A DNA stretch of 64,000 nucleotides from Dendrophyllia cribrosa (lineage: Eukaryota > Cnidaria > Anthozoa > Scleractinia > Dendrophylliidae). Shown in pieces: positions 1-12,670 of this stretch. Under the pieces are notes generated by a model. The model made no database searches. It was not told the origin of the DNA and worked only from the letters and a program-made list of their open reading frames with translations. A program made the position numbers and the translations under genes. Where the stretch lies: the NCBI GenBank assembly GCA_024195265.1, contig JAJLRJ010000008.1:8826488-8890487 (forward strand), in the 5' to 3' direction. The first letter of the stretch is position 1. Every line of letters begins with the position of its first letter.

Positions 1-3000
1 TCATACAGGAGGAAGGTTTGCGCGATTTAAGGTGAGGTGAAGCGAATTCGAAGCAATGTTAATCGTGATCTCAAGTTCATAGGTCTTATGATTGACAGAA
101 GATAAAGCGTTAGTGCTGCGGGTTTTTATTACGGGGAGAGGCCTCTTACAAACGTAGAAATTATTTGATATTTGATTTTATTTGATCGCGGTTCTTTCTC
201 GATACAACGCAGTTGCATTATATTTCATTCAATCGTATCAATAGGAAAAAACTTTATACTATTCTACAGTCTAGAAACTAGAAAATGTAAGATTACTTCA
301 TTTCATCCGTTAATTTATAAATAGTAGTGTTTATCCGATTAGTAAACTAGCCACGCATCAAACTCACTTGATTATTGCATAGCGTTTTTTAGTTGTTTTA
401 TTTTCATTAGTTGGAATTCCTTGAGAAACGTCCCTGGGGTTTATTTTTCATTGAATATGAAGACATGGGGATTGGAGAGGAATTTCGTCTGCCTGGGCAT
501 TATGGGAATTAAACATCAATATTGATAACATTAGAATTCCATATAACTGAGGGTTCCCATTCAGGCCTGCAGCCAGATCAAAATAATTACATGTACCGAG
601 GCACAGAAGGGTAAAAAAAACACATTACGTAACACAGTGAATATTTTCATACGTGAAGTTAACTGAGGTTATCACTGTTTAATTGCCGAGGTCGCATGGT
701 TCAGCTCTCAGAATATTTTAGGTTATTATTCCATTTAACTAAAGAACAAAAAAGTTTACCAAGGCAACTGCCTCAGTTCCTTCAATATTGGCTACGGGTC
801 TGCCATTGTTATTCCTCAATTTCACCATCCTAACAGTTCTTATCAAATTCTGTGTTAGTCAAAATCCTGAATCTTTCATTCTTCCTATGTTGACTTACAC
901 AATATAATCCAAATCCTGCTTGCATGCAAAAATGGTATGATGAATGACTATATAAAGTTCTCCTATGCTGTATCTGCGCTGTGCTCTGGTGGTGTCCGGG
1001 TACCACGGCGACTAACTGTCTTACTAACTTTGTCTTCGGGTGACAAGAAAAACTTAGTTTTTGTACATAGCTTAACTGCTGGGCACCGTAAATTTTATAC
1101 TTGGGCTCCCTATGATAACTCTTAGAGAAAAGCCTTGGCCTTGTTTGGCAAAAATACTCTTTGTTGAGCTACATACTTCTTCTTTCCTTTCCTTTTCTTT
1201 TCTTTTTAAAATAATACATTTTATATTTCATGCTGTCCTCATAATTCGTATGATGTATTCTATATTGTCAGGAAGCCTATAGTTCATAAGCCCCCGGCTT
1301 CTATATAGGCTTCCTTGTCACTACCACCTTAAACATTTTGTAGTCTATCGTCTTTTAAGTTATCATAAATTCCTAGTGTATTGTATTATTATTATTATAT
1401 ATTTTTAATGTGGTTAATGACAAAATGAATGAATGAATGAATGAATGAATGAATGAGTGTATAGAAAAATGTATAGAGGCCATTAATGGGAATTTGTACA
1501 TTATCTTAGACCATCATTCTGTTCATTATTTTCAGTCGTGGGTCTGCTCCGCTAGCATGCCTGAATGCCATGCTCCACCATCACTCTCGTGGTCCCAATG
1601 ATTTGTTTATAAAGGTGGAGGGACGAATGAGCTGTTATAGACTCAATGTAAGTACCGGTATATTTATTTACTTGTTCTGAAATCACTAGTTTATAATTTT
1701 TTTAGTACCATAGTTGTTGGATATTTTTTTTGATAACACCAGTGACAAACTTTTATTTCATAGCCAAACAGAGTTGAAACCTCAGGAGAGAATTCTGGTA
1801 ACTGTAAGTATCTTTCCTTGTTCATTTAACTCTGAGAAAACATAAATCGTAGTAGTATTTCATTATGTACATGAAATTTCCATTCATTTGTTAAGGCATG
1901 GTAATCATTTATTTTGCTTCAAAAATATTGTACATTGTTGGCTGGACTTTGAACTTTTCTTGAGATGTGAAGCATACATGAGGTACTAAGTAGTTTGTAA
2001 TGCCTTCAAATCAAATGGTTTCATGTCAAATTAAAATCTGCACTTGAGAAGTACATCAGATTAATTTGCACAGACACAATGTCCATGCACATTGTTATTA
2101 GAATAAGTCAGACATCATATTTAGAAATTTGTTCAGATAATGTTTGATAACTGTTTGTTGTTTCCAATTCTGTCTGGTTGAAAACTGTGTTTACTTCTTT
2201 ACAGCACAAGACTCTGACTCGGACCTGATGGATATGGCTGATGACCCCGAATTTAACCACTTTCTTGACAAGGACAATATGAATGGTCCACACCTTAGCA
2301 ATGGAAAAGTAAAGATACCCATGGGAACAAACAACATTGTTATGCCGCAGTTGAAGCCTCCCCCACCCAATCCACCTCCAAGGGACGCTAAATCAAAGCC
2401 CTCGCTCACCAAAGATGGCAGACTGCAGAAGAAACGTGGTCCCAAGCCAGGGCCGCGTAGTTCAACAGCAAATAAAAGGCCAAGGTTAACTAGTACAAGA
2501 CCTGTCCCAAAGATGGTTTTGAAGAATCTGAAAGTGGGGACTGTTGAAAGTGGTTCTGCGGCAAATGGAAAAAATGGCACTGGAAAGGTATGGTTTATCA
2601 GGTTGCAGATCATAAAGACTTGTCCAGCAAAGCAGAAATTATTTTGTATCCTTGCTGATCTTTTATTTAATGTCTTTTGGAAGACCTAAATGCAGGGCTT
2701 TGAAACTTAAGTTTGACAGCACTTGCCATTTGCATGAGTGAGTTTGAGAACTACACCAAAAAATGATCGTACAACTTGTACTTGCCCAGGAAGATTTGAC
2801 ACCAGAGTGGTTGAGTGCTAACTTTCATCCCTGCTTACTGTAGTTACTACCGGTACTCAGCCCGGTTCAATTTCAATTTTTTTTTACTTCTACTGTTTCT
2901 ATTTTACATGTAGATTTATCGGTTTTACCTGATAAACCCAGTTGAAGTTGGCTGGCATACAGAAAATGAGAATATTTTAACATACATCCTGTAATTTTGC

Positions 3001-6000
3001 TAACAGGTCAAGCCACTATCTGTGTTAGTTCCACCTTCATCTGAACTTATAAACCCATCAAGTGCGTCGGTGACAGCTAATGCGATAGCAAGTCGCAGCT
3101 TTCCAAATCTTCCAGGATCAGCTGATGACGTTGATGGCAAAGAAAAGCTAGAGAAATTTTCTGATCTTTGGACAAATTCAAAGGTAGATTCCCAGGGTCC
3201 TATGTTTAACAAAACTGTAAGCTGTTTGAGGGTGTGAAAATCTCATGCACACATGCATATACTAATCATATTATTTGGCAATTTAATATTATTCAATAAT
3301 CCATGCTTCATTTTGAGTATCTTTGAATAGTGTACTGAAAACCTTAAATAATAGACTCAACTTGTTAGTACATGTATGTACATCTTCAAGTGATTAGATG
3401 TGATTGTCAGTTACACTAATAGTGCGCTGGAAATCAGTTGAACATGGATGGAGGTTATTCTCCGGGCCAACGTAGTTGCTGGATCTCTGGAATAAAGCAA
3501 GAAATTATCAGATTTTCCTCACTTCTTTCCGTTCTGGTTTGTTTCGTTGAGGAGGTCAGATACTTTCAAATTTATGTTTTTGTTTCATTGAGGATGTATT
3601 TTTTTAAAAGGATGAATGCTCATTGTTTTATCTTTTTCACTTGGCGTGCTTAAAGAACGAGAAATACACACAATGTTTTTGTTTCATTGAAGAGATAGTT
3701 ACAGTTGTTATGTAAATTATGTTTACTGCGGGACTGTGGACCGCGGTAGTAGTTTTGATTTATACTGTTGAAACCAATCTAGCAATCTAGCCTAATTTGT
3801 TATTGCCACAGAGAAACCCATTATTTTTATATATTTTTTTTGTCTCTTGAGAAAGAGCAATAAAAATTGCTGGACTTGATTCAAAACAGATCAAAACAAC
3901 TATGGTAGCTAAAATTGTTTGCGTACGTGACCTTGAGATCACTTGCGTGTGTTACCAAAAGCAGGCACATAACCGTTAGAGCATTGAAAGCACACTACTT
4001 TCAAAGAAGTGAGGAAAATCTGACAACTTTTGGATTGATTCCACAAGGTTGCAAATAACGGCCGGGCAGGCGCCGGTCATGTTGTCCGGCCAAATATGTT
4101 TTTGCTCGGACACGGCCCGTTTTTGGCCGGTCAAATTGGAACAGTCGTAACCGTGAACCCAGATTGCACAGTAAACCTTTTTTAACTAAAAACCAACTGA
4201 ATCCAAGTCGGTTTGGCAATAAAAATTACAAGTTAATAGTTTTACTACTCTTTATTGCAGAAGCAGCCTCGCATACGCGGTACGGTTACGAAAGATACAA
4301 CCGCAACCGTTCGTTTACATCTTTGAAAATCACTTATAATCATTAAAATATTACATTTTGGCAATCGTCACATCGTTTCTACAACTGAATTTAAAGTAAA
4401 ACGTGCAAAATATATGAAAGTTGAAGGGTTCAATTGATCTCTTAATTAACTTAGGCCCCGTCCACACGTATACGTTTACGTTCGTAAACACATATTTTTT
4501 TATCTAAAACGCTCCCGTCCACACGAAGCCAGCCATCTTTTACGATTCGTTTTCAGCTGTCCACACGTAAACGCTAAAACAATACGTAAACGCTTTAAAT
4601 CTGCATTGAGCATGCGTAGATAAGTACTTGAGCCTGTCAACGCATCTGTCAGACCGTCCGCCATATTGGATATCTGCTCTATTTTCTTTATTTGTGGACT
4701 GGGTCCGAATCTGTGACATCAGCGTTTACGAAAATATCCGTTTACACTGTCCACAAGTAAATGGCGTTTACGAAAATATCCACTTTGGAGAAGGTTTTTG
4801 AAAATATCCGTTTAGGGTGACCGTTTTCATCGTTTACGTGTGGACGGGAGGCCTAAACGCATAAAAAAATATGCATTTACGAACGTAAACGTATACGTGT
4901 GGACGGGGCCTTAATTGTGGAAATTTGCGACTAACGGGAATTTCTCAACCACTAAGTTGTCTAGCTTTATATTCGTTTTTTTTTTCTTTCGGAAACATGA
5001 ATGTTGTCCCTCGTGATTATCAAAAAGTTAAAAATTAAATTTCTTTGAATGAGTAAATGACCGGACAACATGTCCGGCAATCCAAAGATTTGTCCGGTCA
5101 AAACCCAATTCTGACCGGACATTGTCTGTTGATCAGCCGTTATTTGCAGCCCTGATTCCACAGCAATCAGCACCTACATGTAGGTTGTACTGGAGAAGAA
5201 CTTTCGTCCATGCTCAACAGATTACATCATATAATGAGGCGTATGATTCCAGAATCGGGAAAATAACCAACACAAGATCAAGACAAATAGATTATTTACA
5301 TGTGGGAAAATCTGAGACCTTTCGGAGTGCACAGCACAGCAAAACTGCAGGATTTTGTCCAATTCCACGGCGATGGGATAAATTTGATTTATGTAAGCCT
5401 GAATCATGTTTTCAAGATTCTTAGCATGCATGACACAACTCGCAAAGTAGCCCCTTTAAGGCTTCCAGATGTGGCAGCACTTCACTTTCCATATGGAACC
5501 ACTACAGCTGTAGTTTACATTTATTTTACGCATAAGAGCTTAGGCATCCATGGAAAAAAAATTTGTCCCTCTCCTCCTCCACCGTGTACCATCAAAATCA
5601 TTTTTAGAGCTAAAATTAAGAGAAATGTGTACATGTACTTCCTCATGTATGGAAATAAGTTAAACAAACTGAAAACATTGATTTGTTTTGGTTTTAGCCA
5701 AGAAGATACAAGAAAATGAGTGTTGGTGAGTTTTTTTAGTGTTTTTGTGTATGACAGTATTTTAGTGTCTGGTATGTTCTGCTCCATGTGGTTCAGCTAA
5801 GTTTGATTGTGCAGTTAGGTGTTTTTACTTAAGTCATACATGTATCAAAATTCAGAAGCATTTAAAAGCAGATTTAGATTACAACATTTTGGAATCTGGA
5901 ATTGCCAAGAGTTTAAAACTACACATCTGGGCCAAATTGTGAAGTGCAAGAGCATTTTGTTCAAGAGTTCCAGGCGAACAATTATATTATTAGACATTTT

Positions 6001-9000
6001 TAGTAAGAAATGTATGGAGCGGCCATGTGAATGTGGATGAATTCAAAATCTCTAAAATTCCAAAGCAAAACATTGTTAAAACCTGAAAGGATTGTAGCAC
6101 TGGTACCCACATACCATGTTAGAAACAGCTTTGTAGGATGTATAGTTTAGATTTTTTAATTTTAATGATGTCATGTGCAAACCCCCAATATGATTGGCTG
6201 CCTGTGTGGTGCAAATTTTTTTTTTTATATGGAGCACTTGCCTTTCATCTAAATGGTATTTTCTGTCTTTGATTCATTGTTAGCTAATTATATATTGGGA
6301 AGGCTTGTTCAATACTGATGTATAAATGCCTTTGTTCCTTTCTTTGTTCACATGTAATGGGTAGGACACTTTGTAATGTTGGTTGTGCAGATCTTTGACT
6401 CCTTGTTATGTTCCTCTTCTATCTGCTTTCCAATGGTAGAATTTTTTGTTCCTGAAAGTTTTGATTAAAGGGTTGGCAGGTGCATTGCACATTTATTAGA
6501 CTTACAAACAATGCACTTACTAAATAAATTATCATTGATCCTGTTTAGCTGCCCAGCTGAAGAAAACCAAGGAAGGAAGAATAGATATTTCAACCCCAGA
6601 CTCAATTCTTACCAGCATTCAGCTGCGAGTAAGTAGTACTTACCATGATCTGATCAACAAGGAACTCATTATATTAGTACAGTGGAATCTTATCAATACA
6701 ACCAGTAATGTAAGACAGACTGGTGAATGTAATGTGATGTGGATGTGGATGTGATGTAAATGTAAATGTAATGTTACAGCCATGCTCTGTCACGCGTGAC
6801 CAGTAATCACAAGAATGAAATGAACATTTGAATATTTCTTTGTAACGTCCGAGATTTGAATGAAACCTTGAAGATCTCTCTAGAAAACACTTTGAAAGTC
6901 ATGAGTTAACGGAAAAATAACTTCGCTACGCGCATAAAAAAAAACAAATATTGTTCGGATATGTAACATTTCAAATAAAATGATATTTTGTTGCTCTTTG
7001 TTTTCGAAAATGCGGTAAAATTCTCACGGGAATTCCGAATCTCGGAATGAATTTACAAAACCGATGCGTAAACTTGAAAAATCCATTCAATTTTTTAAAA
7101 ATACTGGTCCAAGTGACGGAGCATGGCTGTAATGTAAAATGTAAATGCTGTTTATAGTGGCCGAGATAGCTAATTCACAGGCACCCAACTCAAATATCAA
7201 AACAAATATTGTAAATTGAACATAACATGTTAAAAATCCCAACTGGCAGGAGGCAGACCAGTCGGCTATTTTACAAGCGTGGCCAAGGAGTTGAACTCGG
7301 GTTTACCGTGAAACAACTCCATCTAGTGGTCAGAGCGAGACTTGAACTCGGGACCTCCAGATTTCAAGTCCAGCGCCCTAACCACTCCACCTTGCTGCCC
7401 CTCTAGTACTTAGACATACTGTAAATCTTCCATTAAGCCCCCCTCCTCCCTCCATTTTACTTCACAACCAAAACAATAAATGACAAACTGTATTATGGGT
7501 GCATTTTTACTGTACCAATCAGGGCACAAATCCACATACATTACTTGCGAGATTTGCGATAAATATTATCAGGTGAGTACTTGTACTAAAAAATAATTGA
7601 TTTACGGTAATCATGAATGTATAACACTTCATTGATCAATCGAAGTATGGTTTTAGAACATTTATCCACGTACAGGATTCAAGCTCGGATGACATCGCAT
7701 TTATAACAATATTTATTAATATATTTATTATAATAAGCCCCCTCCCCCTCTTCTTTTTTACAGTCACTCATAAACCAGCGGACATTCAACATGCTCCCAC
7801 CTGTGTATCAGTATCAGTTGGTTAAGCTGCTACCACGAGTGGACAAATCAGTGGGCAATGATGGTGGTCTGAGGTAAGTTTTTAACCGTTTAAGCCCCAG
7901 TGTCAACATAGAAGTAATTCCTCTTTGGTGATATTCCAGTCTGATTCTCATGAACATTACCAGCTAATTACATTGTATGTATCACAGTTGTGTTGGGCAT
8001 GGTCCTGGCATGGTCCTGTGGCTGTAATCACATCAAACTGAAAGGCGGTGGTTTGAGTCTGGTCTCAAACAGACTTGTTAATAAGACACCTTGCTTAACA
8101 TTGTCACTAGCATCAAATCCAGCTTCAATATTCCTAGTCACTTGATGATAATATCAAAGCCAAAAAAAATGCTACAAATACTTCCTTTCCATTACAGTAA
8201 GTTAACAGTGTCTGAATTTTCTTCTTTGTAGACCATCACACTCTTCATTCACCAATGAGTTCTTCGCTAGTGCTTGTCATTCATGGAAAGATCGTCTTCA
8301 AGATGGTAAGTCATGTTAATGTAAATTATTTTATTGTTTACATCAAAATATTGTTTGTATTGTTGACTTCTATAGAGTACTTAAGTGTAGCCTGCATAAC
8401 AGGCGTTATTGGGGGCGCTCAAGCGGGTTTTGGGGCGCGAGCACGTAGCGCGAGACACGAGCGCGAAGCGCGAGACACGCACGGGGAGGGAAAAGAAAAA
8501 ATAACGCCTGTAGACACGCTATTGTTCGGTCTCTTCCAAAACGTTCATCTGGCGAACGTAAATTTCTATTGGCTGATTTGTACCATGTGATGCATGTTGT
8601 CGAAATGTGAAATCAAGATGCAAGAAATCAAGCTGTTAGAACCAAGATGGTGTTGAGTCTGGAGAAGGCTATTTCAAAAGCTCTTGAGTTATTCCCGTAT
8701 TTAGATGATCTAAGGAACGAACAGCGAGAATATACAAAAGTAACCACTGGCATGCATTAGAATTACTAAACAGCTAACATGCTGGAGATTCAAATATTTC
8801 AAACCGGATGCGGGATGTAATGACGCCATACGCTGACAATGGAGGTACTGCCAAGCTCTGAGAAACACGTCAACTTAAACGCAGAATAAGCTCTGAGGAG
8901 TTAAAAACAATTGCAAGATGCCACTATTCCAATATAGACTGTGACTATCGCATAATACTTGGATCTTAGAATCTTTTAGCCGTGATGGAGAAAAACTATC

Positions 9001-12000
9001 TCGCGAGTTATGCTAACCGCAGACTTGTCCTCGCAATAAATAAATCATGGACTGAGAAATGAACTGATTTTAAGCAGCGAATAATTCCTACTTAAGCGGC
9101 TACTACTGATCTTGCAAGTCTTTCAAAGTGAGCCAAAAATCTCCTTTGTTATGCCAAGAGTTATCAAACAAACTAAATATTCCAAACGGTTCTGGAAAGC
9201 GTAAATTCCTCCCATCAGTATCACCAGGTATCACAGCTAAAGTATTTTTTCCTAAGATTAAAGAAACGACAACATTAAGAACAACAGGCCTGTTATATCT
9301 TTATTTTGATCCAAAAGGAAAAATCTGTCAGGCACTTACTTGGGATAGACTTATTCTAAAGCTGACGAGCAGGATTTGTGTTCGGCCTGTAACAACTTGT
9401 GTTCATTCCTTGAAATTCGCGTCCTTGAGTAATCGAAAAAACTGGAACAGTAGTACTTTTTTCTGGAAAAAGATAACCACAAAATCTTCAAAAGGAATTG
9501 CAAACCTTTGGACCATAAACTTTAGCTGGAGTGCGCGACTTCGTCGCGACTCCTCGCATCCGCGGAATTTGATGCAAACAGATTTGGCGCCTTCAGCCAC
9601 GTTTGCCGCGAATAATTTTAACATTTTTTGATTGGTCGCCGTAATTATTCCTGTGAGAATGTCTGATTGTTGTCTGTCAATTTTAGGGGGCGTGTGTGTG
9701 GGTGGAAGAGACCGAACAATAGCGTGTCTACAGGCGTTATTTTTTCTTTTCCCTTCCCGTGTGTGACTCGCGCTGCGCGCTCGCGACCTAAAACCCGCTT
9801 GAGCGCCCCAATAACGCCTGTTATGCAGGCTAACTTAAGTGTGATGTCACAAAAACTTAAATTTGTGAAATTATGGGAATGATTAGATATTCATAAAGGG
9901 CATGACGAAAAAGAGCCAATGAACCCAGGCAAAATTAAAAGGGTTTGTATGGCATCATCAGAGCATAACGGTGCCAATATCACGCCCCCAAATTGCAATA
10001 AGATGCTGATTTTTGGCAAGCGGGCCTTTTTTGCATGCCCTTTCCGAATATTTAATCAAATCTCATAATTTCACAAATTTAGTTTTTGTGATGTCATCAC
10101 TTTAGTACTCTATAGAATAGCTACATTGGTTAAATTAAACTTTTTTTGTGCTCTCTTCTAGGTGATTTCATGACGGATATGCAATCAAAGATAAAACAGG
10201 AGGAAGAGAGACTAGCCAAGTTAGATCCATGGAAGGTGAGTTTTTGGTTGCCCAGAACACCTTGGAATAATCCTCATTAGTATATACTGAAACAGTGGAT
10301 AGCATTGTTGGCGCACTCTGATTGGCTACTGAAACTTGGAATAGCAAGTGCTATTCACTTCCCAGCAATTTGCGTGCGAAAATTGTAATCGTTGACAGGA
10401 ATAAATGAGTTAAAAAGCATCATTTTCATTATATTCTCTCACTGTTTCAGTATATACTAAAACAACTATTCACCTCAGTGTAGGTGGGTAGTGGTGGATA
10501 TGGTGGATATCCATTATTAGTATATACTGAAACAGTGGATAGCATTGTTGGCGCGCTCTGATTGGCTACTGAAACTTGGAATAGCAAGTGCTATTCACCT
10601 TCCAGCAATTTGCGCGCGAAAATTGTAATCGTTGACAGGAATAAATGAGTTAAAAAGCATCATTTTCGTTATATTATCTCACTGTTTCAGTATATACTAA
10701 AACAACTATTCACCTCCACTTTGGTGGATAGTTGTTAATTATTTGTAAAACAAGAATAACCCTAGCCTTCAGCAGCCTTTGTGTCAACAGAAACCTGAAA
10801 AATAATGGTCCAGATTTGCTTTGAGAAGTTATACTGTCATGTTGTTGATGTTAAAATTTATTCTCTTTTTTTTGCAGGCCAAGTTTTTTGAACCTGTCTG
10901 GGGCAAAAGGCAAGTTACTGTAAAAGTTACAATTCTTGTATCCACAGTGATAACTTGAACTAAGATTGTAGCAGGTGTAAAGTGTAGGAAGGATTAATCG
11001 GTAGGATACAATGTGGCTGATTTAGTTAATTTTCTTAATTGACGAAAATGGTTAAAGCATATACAGCTGTAGCACAAGCTTTTTAAAACAACCCAAGGCT
11101 GTTGTTTAACAGAAGCTCAGAAGCTTGGGGCATCCAAGGAACTGTTTTAGGTGCCTTAATTTTTGCTGTAGTTCCTATGATTTCACAACTTGGGCTCCTA
11201 ACCTTTCAGCTTTTGGTCTAATGTGGGCTCCTTCAAATGTTTCTTAGGCCATTGCCTTACAGCCATAGAAAATTATCTTTATTATTACTCATGCGCATAG
11301 CGGCATGAGTTATAAAATGGCCTCCGTTTTTCTTATTTTTCTGTTTTTTTGGTGTTCCGATTTTGCATGCAAATTTATGCACGCATATTTTAAATTGTGC
11401 ACCTCCGGTTCACAGCTTTGCCATTTACACTTCCTCTTTAGTGACTTCCGGCTACTTACACTTCCGGTAAAACAGCGTTACTGAAGTGTCACAACAGCGT
11501 CTCCTACAACCCTAACTTACATTACTAATGTTCACGTTTGGTATATATAAGACTTAGAAGAATCACTGGCTTCATTGTGGTACAGCCTTCATTTACAAAA
11601 CATTCAATAGAAACAACGTGGTTTGCAGGAACGATGACTGAATGAAAGGAGTAACTCTTCTCCATGTCGGACATCTTCTTATCATGTTTCAAATAATAAT
11701 TATATCATGAAACTTTCTTACGCATGCGTATGAGTGTAGGCTGCTTGGAGCCTCTTGTTTCTTTATGAAACTGCCAAGATTTGCATATGTCCCCTTTATA
11801 GTAAATAATATTATTAATTCTCCTAATTTTTCTTCCCAGGAAGCTTTCTGAATCTGACTCATCATCTCAAGACCTTGCGCACGCCTATTTCACTGCACCG
11901 CTCTCCCCAGCTCCTGCTCAATCACCCAGGAGTGCCCTGCCCACAAGTCACAAGGATCCAAGTCATGGCAGGTCCCAGTTTAACCCACCAAAATCACCCA

Positions 12001-12656
12001 GGATATCTAGCGCAATGATACAACCTCTGACGGTACCAGTAAAGAAACTGCCATCACACTGTCTTCCGAAACAAAGGGTGTCTGAGTCCAGGAGGTCAGA
12101 GGCAGCGAAACAGCTTAGAGCAAATGCAAAGGCTGCGCCGTCACGACCACGGTCCATACCCATTTTCCGGATGGTCACGGTTGCGGTTGCTACTGAAGCT
12201 CTTAAAGCTGTAAGGACATGTGCGCCAGACAGTATGCTTACTGCTAGTACGGTATACTCAATAAAAAGGCCAATTAAGACTCCATGTAGCGAGACTGGTT
12301 CTGATGGCTCATTACTTAGAGATTCATTAGCAACTCCTATCTCTAGTGCATCTATAATTTCTAATGACCCAGTGGATCTGCAGAAACCTGCAATGCTTAT
12401 AAAACAGAGACCGCCATCGCGGGCTGCTATGCGCAATCAAGCAGCCAGTAGAGAGAACTTGACACGTCGTGGTCCTGCCACAGTGGGTGTCTCAAAAGGT
12501 TTTCCAGTCAACTCTGTCACTTCCAAAAACTTCAACAGGTTACTCAAGAGCTGTTCCTGTCGGCTAAAGGCCATGGAAGTATGCAGAAAATGCGGTGCCT
12601 TCTGTCATGACGACTGTATCAGTGCAGCACAGCTTTGCAGTGCTTGCGTCAACTAG
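1..12656 (+). CDS. ASXL: ASXL (Additional sex combs-like) chromatin regulator, 5'-truncated by window edge
   Basis: ASXL proteins bind and activate the nuclear deubiquitinase BAP1/Calypso, which removes ubiquitin from histone H2A. Exons: 1-31 (partial), 1536-1647, 1764-1803, 2205-2587, 3007-3183, 5698-5725, 6549-6628, 7764-7873, 8232-8305, 10162-10235, 10878-10909, 11840-12656 (stop TAG). All join in phase to about 651 visible residues. Residues 1-45 are the second half of a HARE-HTH domain (IQEEGLRDL, then [16 protein letters not shown]). Residues 62-188 are Pro/Lys-rich with a basic stretch ([10 protein letters not shown]) that could be a nuclear signal. Residues about 265-380 are the DEUBAD domain ([39 protein letters not shown]). 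The last 34 residues are the atypical C-terminal PHD finger ([24 protein letters not shown]). The protein is far shorter than vertebrate ASXL1-3, mainly between DEUBAD and PHD. The intron at 10910 starts with GC. The first exon(s), with the start codon, lie left of the window. Confidence 0.94.
1271..1313. repeat. Short perfect-stem hairpin
   Basis: GGAAGCCTATA and its reverse complement TATAGGCTTCC lie about 20 bases apart around a GC-rich loop. It is intronic and of unknown role. Confidence 0.5.
1424..1456. repeat. (AATG)n microsatellite
   Basis: About eight tandem copies of AATG in the first visible ASXL intron. Confidence 0.9.
4046..5152. mobile_element. Non-autonomous DNA transposon with 10-bp target duplications
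   Basis: The ends are short inverted repeats (TTGCAAATAACGGC at the left, GCCGTTATTTGCAG at the right). They are flanked directly by TGATTCCACA at 4036-4045 and 5153-5162. A 10-bp duplication is compatible with Mutator-like transposition. CCGGACA-type motifs recur beneath each end. The interior is largely taken up by another MITE at 4454-4910. No transposase frame is seen. Confidence 0.75.
4454..4910. mobile_element. Harbinger-type MITE (TTA target duplication)
   Basis: Almost perfect terminal inverted repeats of about 50 bases start GGCCCCGTCCACACG and are flanked by TTA on both sides. The 3-bp TTA duplication is typical of PIF/Harbinger superfamily elements. It is inserted inside the larger element at 4046-5152. 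Confidence 0.85.
6777..7129. mobile_element. TA-flanked MITE (mariner-type target site)
   Basis: Terminal inverted repeats begin CAGCCATGCTC(T/C)GTCAC and are bounded by TA dinucleotides. No coding capacity. It lies in an ASXL intron. Confidence 0.75.
7140..7402 (-). mobile_element. tRNA-Ser-like SINE
   Basis: Read on the minus strand, the 5' end (near 7402) has tRNA-like A and B boxes (GTGGAGTGGTTAGGG; GAGTTCAAGTCTC) and an anticodon-like TTGAAAT. An unrelated body and an AT-rich tail follow. It cannot fold as a complete tRNA with a paired acceptor stem, so it is called a SINE and not a tRNA gene. Confidence 0.75.
8368..10117. mobile_element. Palindromic MITE split by a Mutator-like element
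   Basis: The outer arms read TTCTATAGAGTACTTAAGTG at the left and CACTTTAGTACTCTATAGAA at the right. After removing the insertion at 8388-9832 and one target copy, the left arm continues at 9842 with GATGTCACAAAAACTTAAAT, mirrored at 10075-10100. The original element was about 296 bp. Confidence 0.75.
8388..9832. mobile_element. Non-autonomous Mutator-like (MULE) element with long terminal inverted repeats
   Basis: The terminal inverted repeats are about 150 bases each, beginning TAGCCTGCATAACAGGCG, and carry CG-rich repeats. They are flanked by the perfect 9-bp duplication ACTTAAGTG at 8379-8387 and 9833-9841. Long TIRs and a 9-bp duplication are hallmarks of MULEs. The interior has no recognisable transposase. 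Related sequence recurs at 57036 (TIR) and near 61240 (interior). Confidence 0.85.
10278..10740. mobile_element. Two tandem copies of a short TIR element
   Basis: Each copy of about 182 bases runs from AGTATATACTGAAACAGTG to CACTGTTTCAGTATATACT, at 10279-10460 and about 10518-10700. A linker (CAACTATTCACCTC...) follows each copy. The period of about 239 bases means the whole block duplicated in tandem. Other copies are at 19280 and 28577. Confidence 0.8.
11285..11760. repeat. Dispersed repeat, copy A
   Basis: It begins ACTCATGCGCATAGCGGCAT and ends GGAGCCTCTTG. A diverged relative is at about 53515-53975 in a KAT8 intron. It is a degenerate transposon fragment of unknown family in the last ASXL intron. 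Confidence 0.5.
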
Positions 12657-12670
12657 CTGCAAGTCTTTAA

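Larger units (their letters stand above)
32..1535 (+). other. ASXL intron (first visible), no gene inside
   Basis: This intron splits the HARE-HTH domain. Apart from a perfect hairpin at 1271-1313 and an (AATG)n run at 1424-1456 I see nothing recognisable in it. Confidence 0.7.
3436..5460. repeat. Foldback repeat, copy 1, interrupted by a younger element
   Basis: The left arm (about 3436-3535) reads as the reverse complement of 3995-4045 joined to 5153-5222, so the right arm is split by the insertion at 4046-5152. The stretch 5223-5460 continues into sequence shared with the second copy at 21245-23580, including CTGAGACCTTTCGGAG. Short open frames here are non-coding repeat sequence. Confidence 0.7.

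Noticed and set aside
5300..5719. 139-codon frame overlapping a small ASXL exon
   Set aside because: It lies mostly in the foldback repeat shared with 23345-23580, where the frame is not conserved. Only 5698-5725 is real coding sequence, in the ASXL frame.
9128..9631. 167-codon frame inside the Mutator-like element
   Set aside because: No transposase motifs, no codon bias, and a related fragment at 61236 does not keep the frame.
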